Assembly (NCBI GenBank): GCA_943787985.1
Contig: CALSOO010000006.1
Span: forward strand, 62,001 to 126,000
From: an uncultured Paracoccaceae bacterium
GTDB lineage: Bacteria; Pseudomonadota; Alphaproteobacteria; Rhodobacterales; Rhodobacteraceae
DNA length: 64,000 nucleotides
Reading direction: 5' to 3'
This document shows positions 63,571 through 64,000 of the stretch, one piece after another (position 1 is the first letter of the stretch; each line of letters begins with the position of its first letter). The notes under the pieces are model-generated. The model was not told the origin of the DNA and made no database searches. It saw only the letters and a program-made list of their open reading frames with translations. A program made the translations under genes and the position numbers.

Positions 63571-64000
63571 CTACGTTTCGACGCTGACCGCAGCTTCACG
63601 AATGTTACGAATGTTCTGGCCATATGGGGCGGGATCACTGACAGATCCGCCGCGGAACACCGCAGAGCCTGCAACCAAAACATCAGCGCCGGCTTGCGCG
63701 ACCAACGGAGCAGTGGTCGGATCAACGCCGCCGTCAATCTCGATATGGATCGGGCGGTCGCCAATCATGGCGCGCAATTGACGGACCTTGTCGACTTGAG
63801 AATGAATGAACTTTTGACCACCAAAGCCGGGGTTCACAGTCATAACACAGACCAGATCAACCATATCCAACAAATACTCCACCGCCGTGGCGGGGGTGGC
63901 AGGGTTCAGTGCGATGCCCGCCTTGGCGCCGGTCGCACGAATGGCTTGCATGGTGCGATGGATGTGGGGGGTGGCCTCCACATGGGCCGTGATGACATCG
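63571..64000 (-). CDS. rpe: Ribulose-phosphate 3-epimerase, truncated by window edge
   Basis: C-terminal part of about 143 residues of Rpe, which interconverts ribulose 5-phosphate and xylulose 5-phosphate in the Calvin and pentose phosphate pathways. The frame is open to the window edge, where DVITAHVEA precedes the conserved [20 protein letters not shown]. Metal and phosphate-binding residues appear in [11 protein letters not shown] and [20 protein letters not shown], as in the TIM-barrel fold. The start lies beyond the window. Confidence 0.94.
   Translation of the reverse strand, partial: DVITAHVEATPHIHRTMQAIRATGAKAGIALNPATPATAVEYLLDMVDLVCVMTVNPGFGGQKFIHSQVDKVRQLRAMIGDRPIHIEIDGGVDPTTAPLVAQAGADVLVAGSAVFRGGSVSDPAPYGQNIRNIREAAVSVET

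Overview
The window looks like a chromosomal segment of a marine alphaproteobacterium of the Roseobacter group (Rhodobacterales/Rhodobacteraceae). This is inferred from gene content and order: a murA-DUF2948-hisD-UPF0262-low-molecular-weight phosphatase neighbourhood, an NDUFS4-like complex I accessory protein, TRAP transport, several RTX proteins including one with a C-terminal Hint domain, and generally GC-rich codon use. Two tRNA genes are present (Arg-UCU, Thr-GGU). No rRNA, CRISPR array, integrase or intact insertion sequence was seen.

Layout. 0-7.6 kb: tail of a thiamine-precursor-like ABC transporter, an L,D-transpeptidase, uvrB, a frameshifted hydrolase, a complex I subunit and a GNAT enzyme. 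7.6-9.2 kb: tRNA-Arg followed by a small more AT-rich accessory patch with a MerR-like protein and decayed coding sequence. 9.2-15.9 kb: a co-directional set of D-amino-acid dehydrogenase, TRAP transporter, Asp/Glu-type racemase and gamma-glutamyltransferase, which may together form an uptake and catabolic unit. 15.9-18.4 kb: a DUF1045 protein and two tandem sulfotransferases. 18.7-27 kb: three RTX genes, two of them broken, surrounding tRNA-Thr, murA and DUF2948. 27-32 kb: hisD, a membrane hydrolase, UPF0262, a phosphatase, an NTF2-like protein, a GNAT and a lipoprotein. 32-37.5 kb: an AT-rich patch with two accessory genes on either side of lepA, then a Phd-like protein with two palindromic repeats upstream. 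37.5-38.1 kb: a PA14 protein. 38.2-44.7 kb: seven genes coupled by 4-base overlaps (four glycosyltransferases, a phosphatase, a polysaccharide-deacetylase-like protein and a methyltransferase), a candidate glycan or glycolipid pathway. 45-50 kb: an MscS channel, a DEAD-box helicase with a DbpA-type RNA-binding domain, and a decayed NUDIX gene. 50-56 kb: a complete dipeptide/oligopeptide-type ABC transporter. 56-63.4 kb: an acyl-CoA degradation operon resembling the pim type. The window ends inside rpe.

Single-base indels are unusually common in genes that should be intact: seven in lepA, four in the DEAD-box gene, two in the first RTX gene, and one each in a hydrolase and a DUF4145 gene. Most compensate one another and leave conserved protein sequence on both sides. 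I read most of them as sequencing or assembly errors, with two caveats: the poly-G tracts of the RTX gene could be truly phase variable, and the NUDIX gene shows changes beyond indels and is probably truly decayed.

The best candidates for something undescribed are the seven-gene overlapping glycan operon, the RTX cluster (including a 45-residue super-repeat) interrupting a conserved housekeeping neighbourhood, the TRAP/racemase/GGT operon, and the two AT-rich genes flanking lepA.
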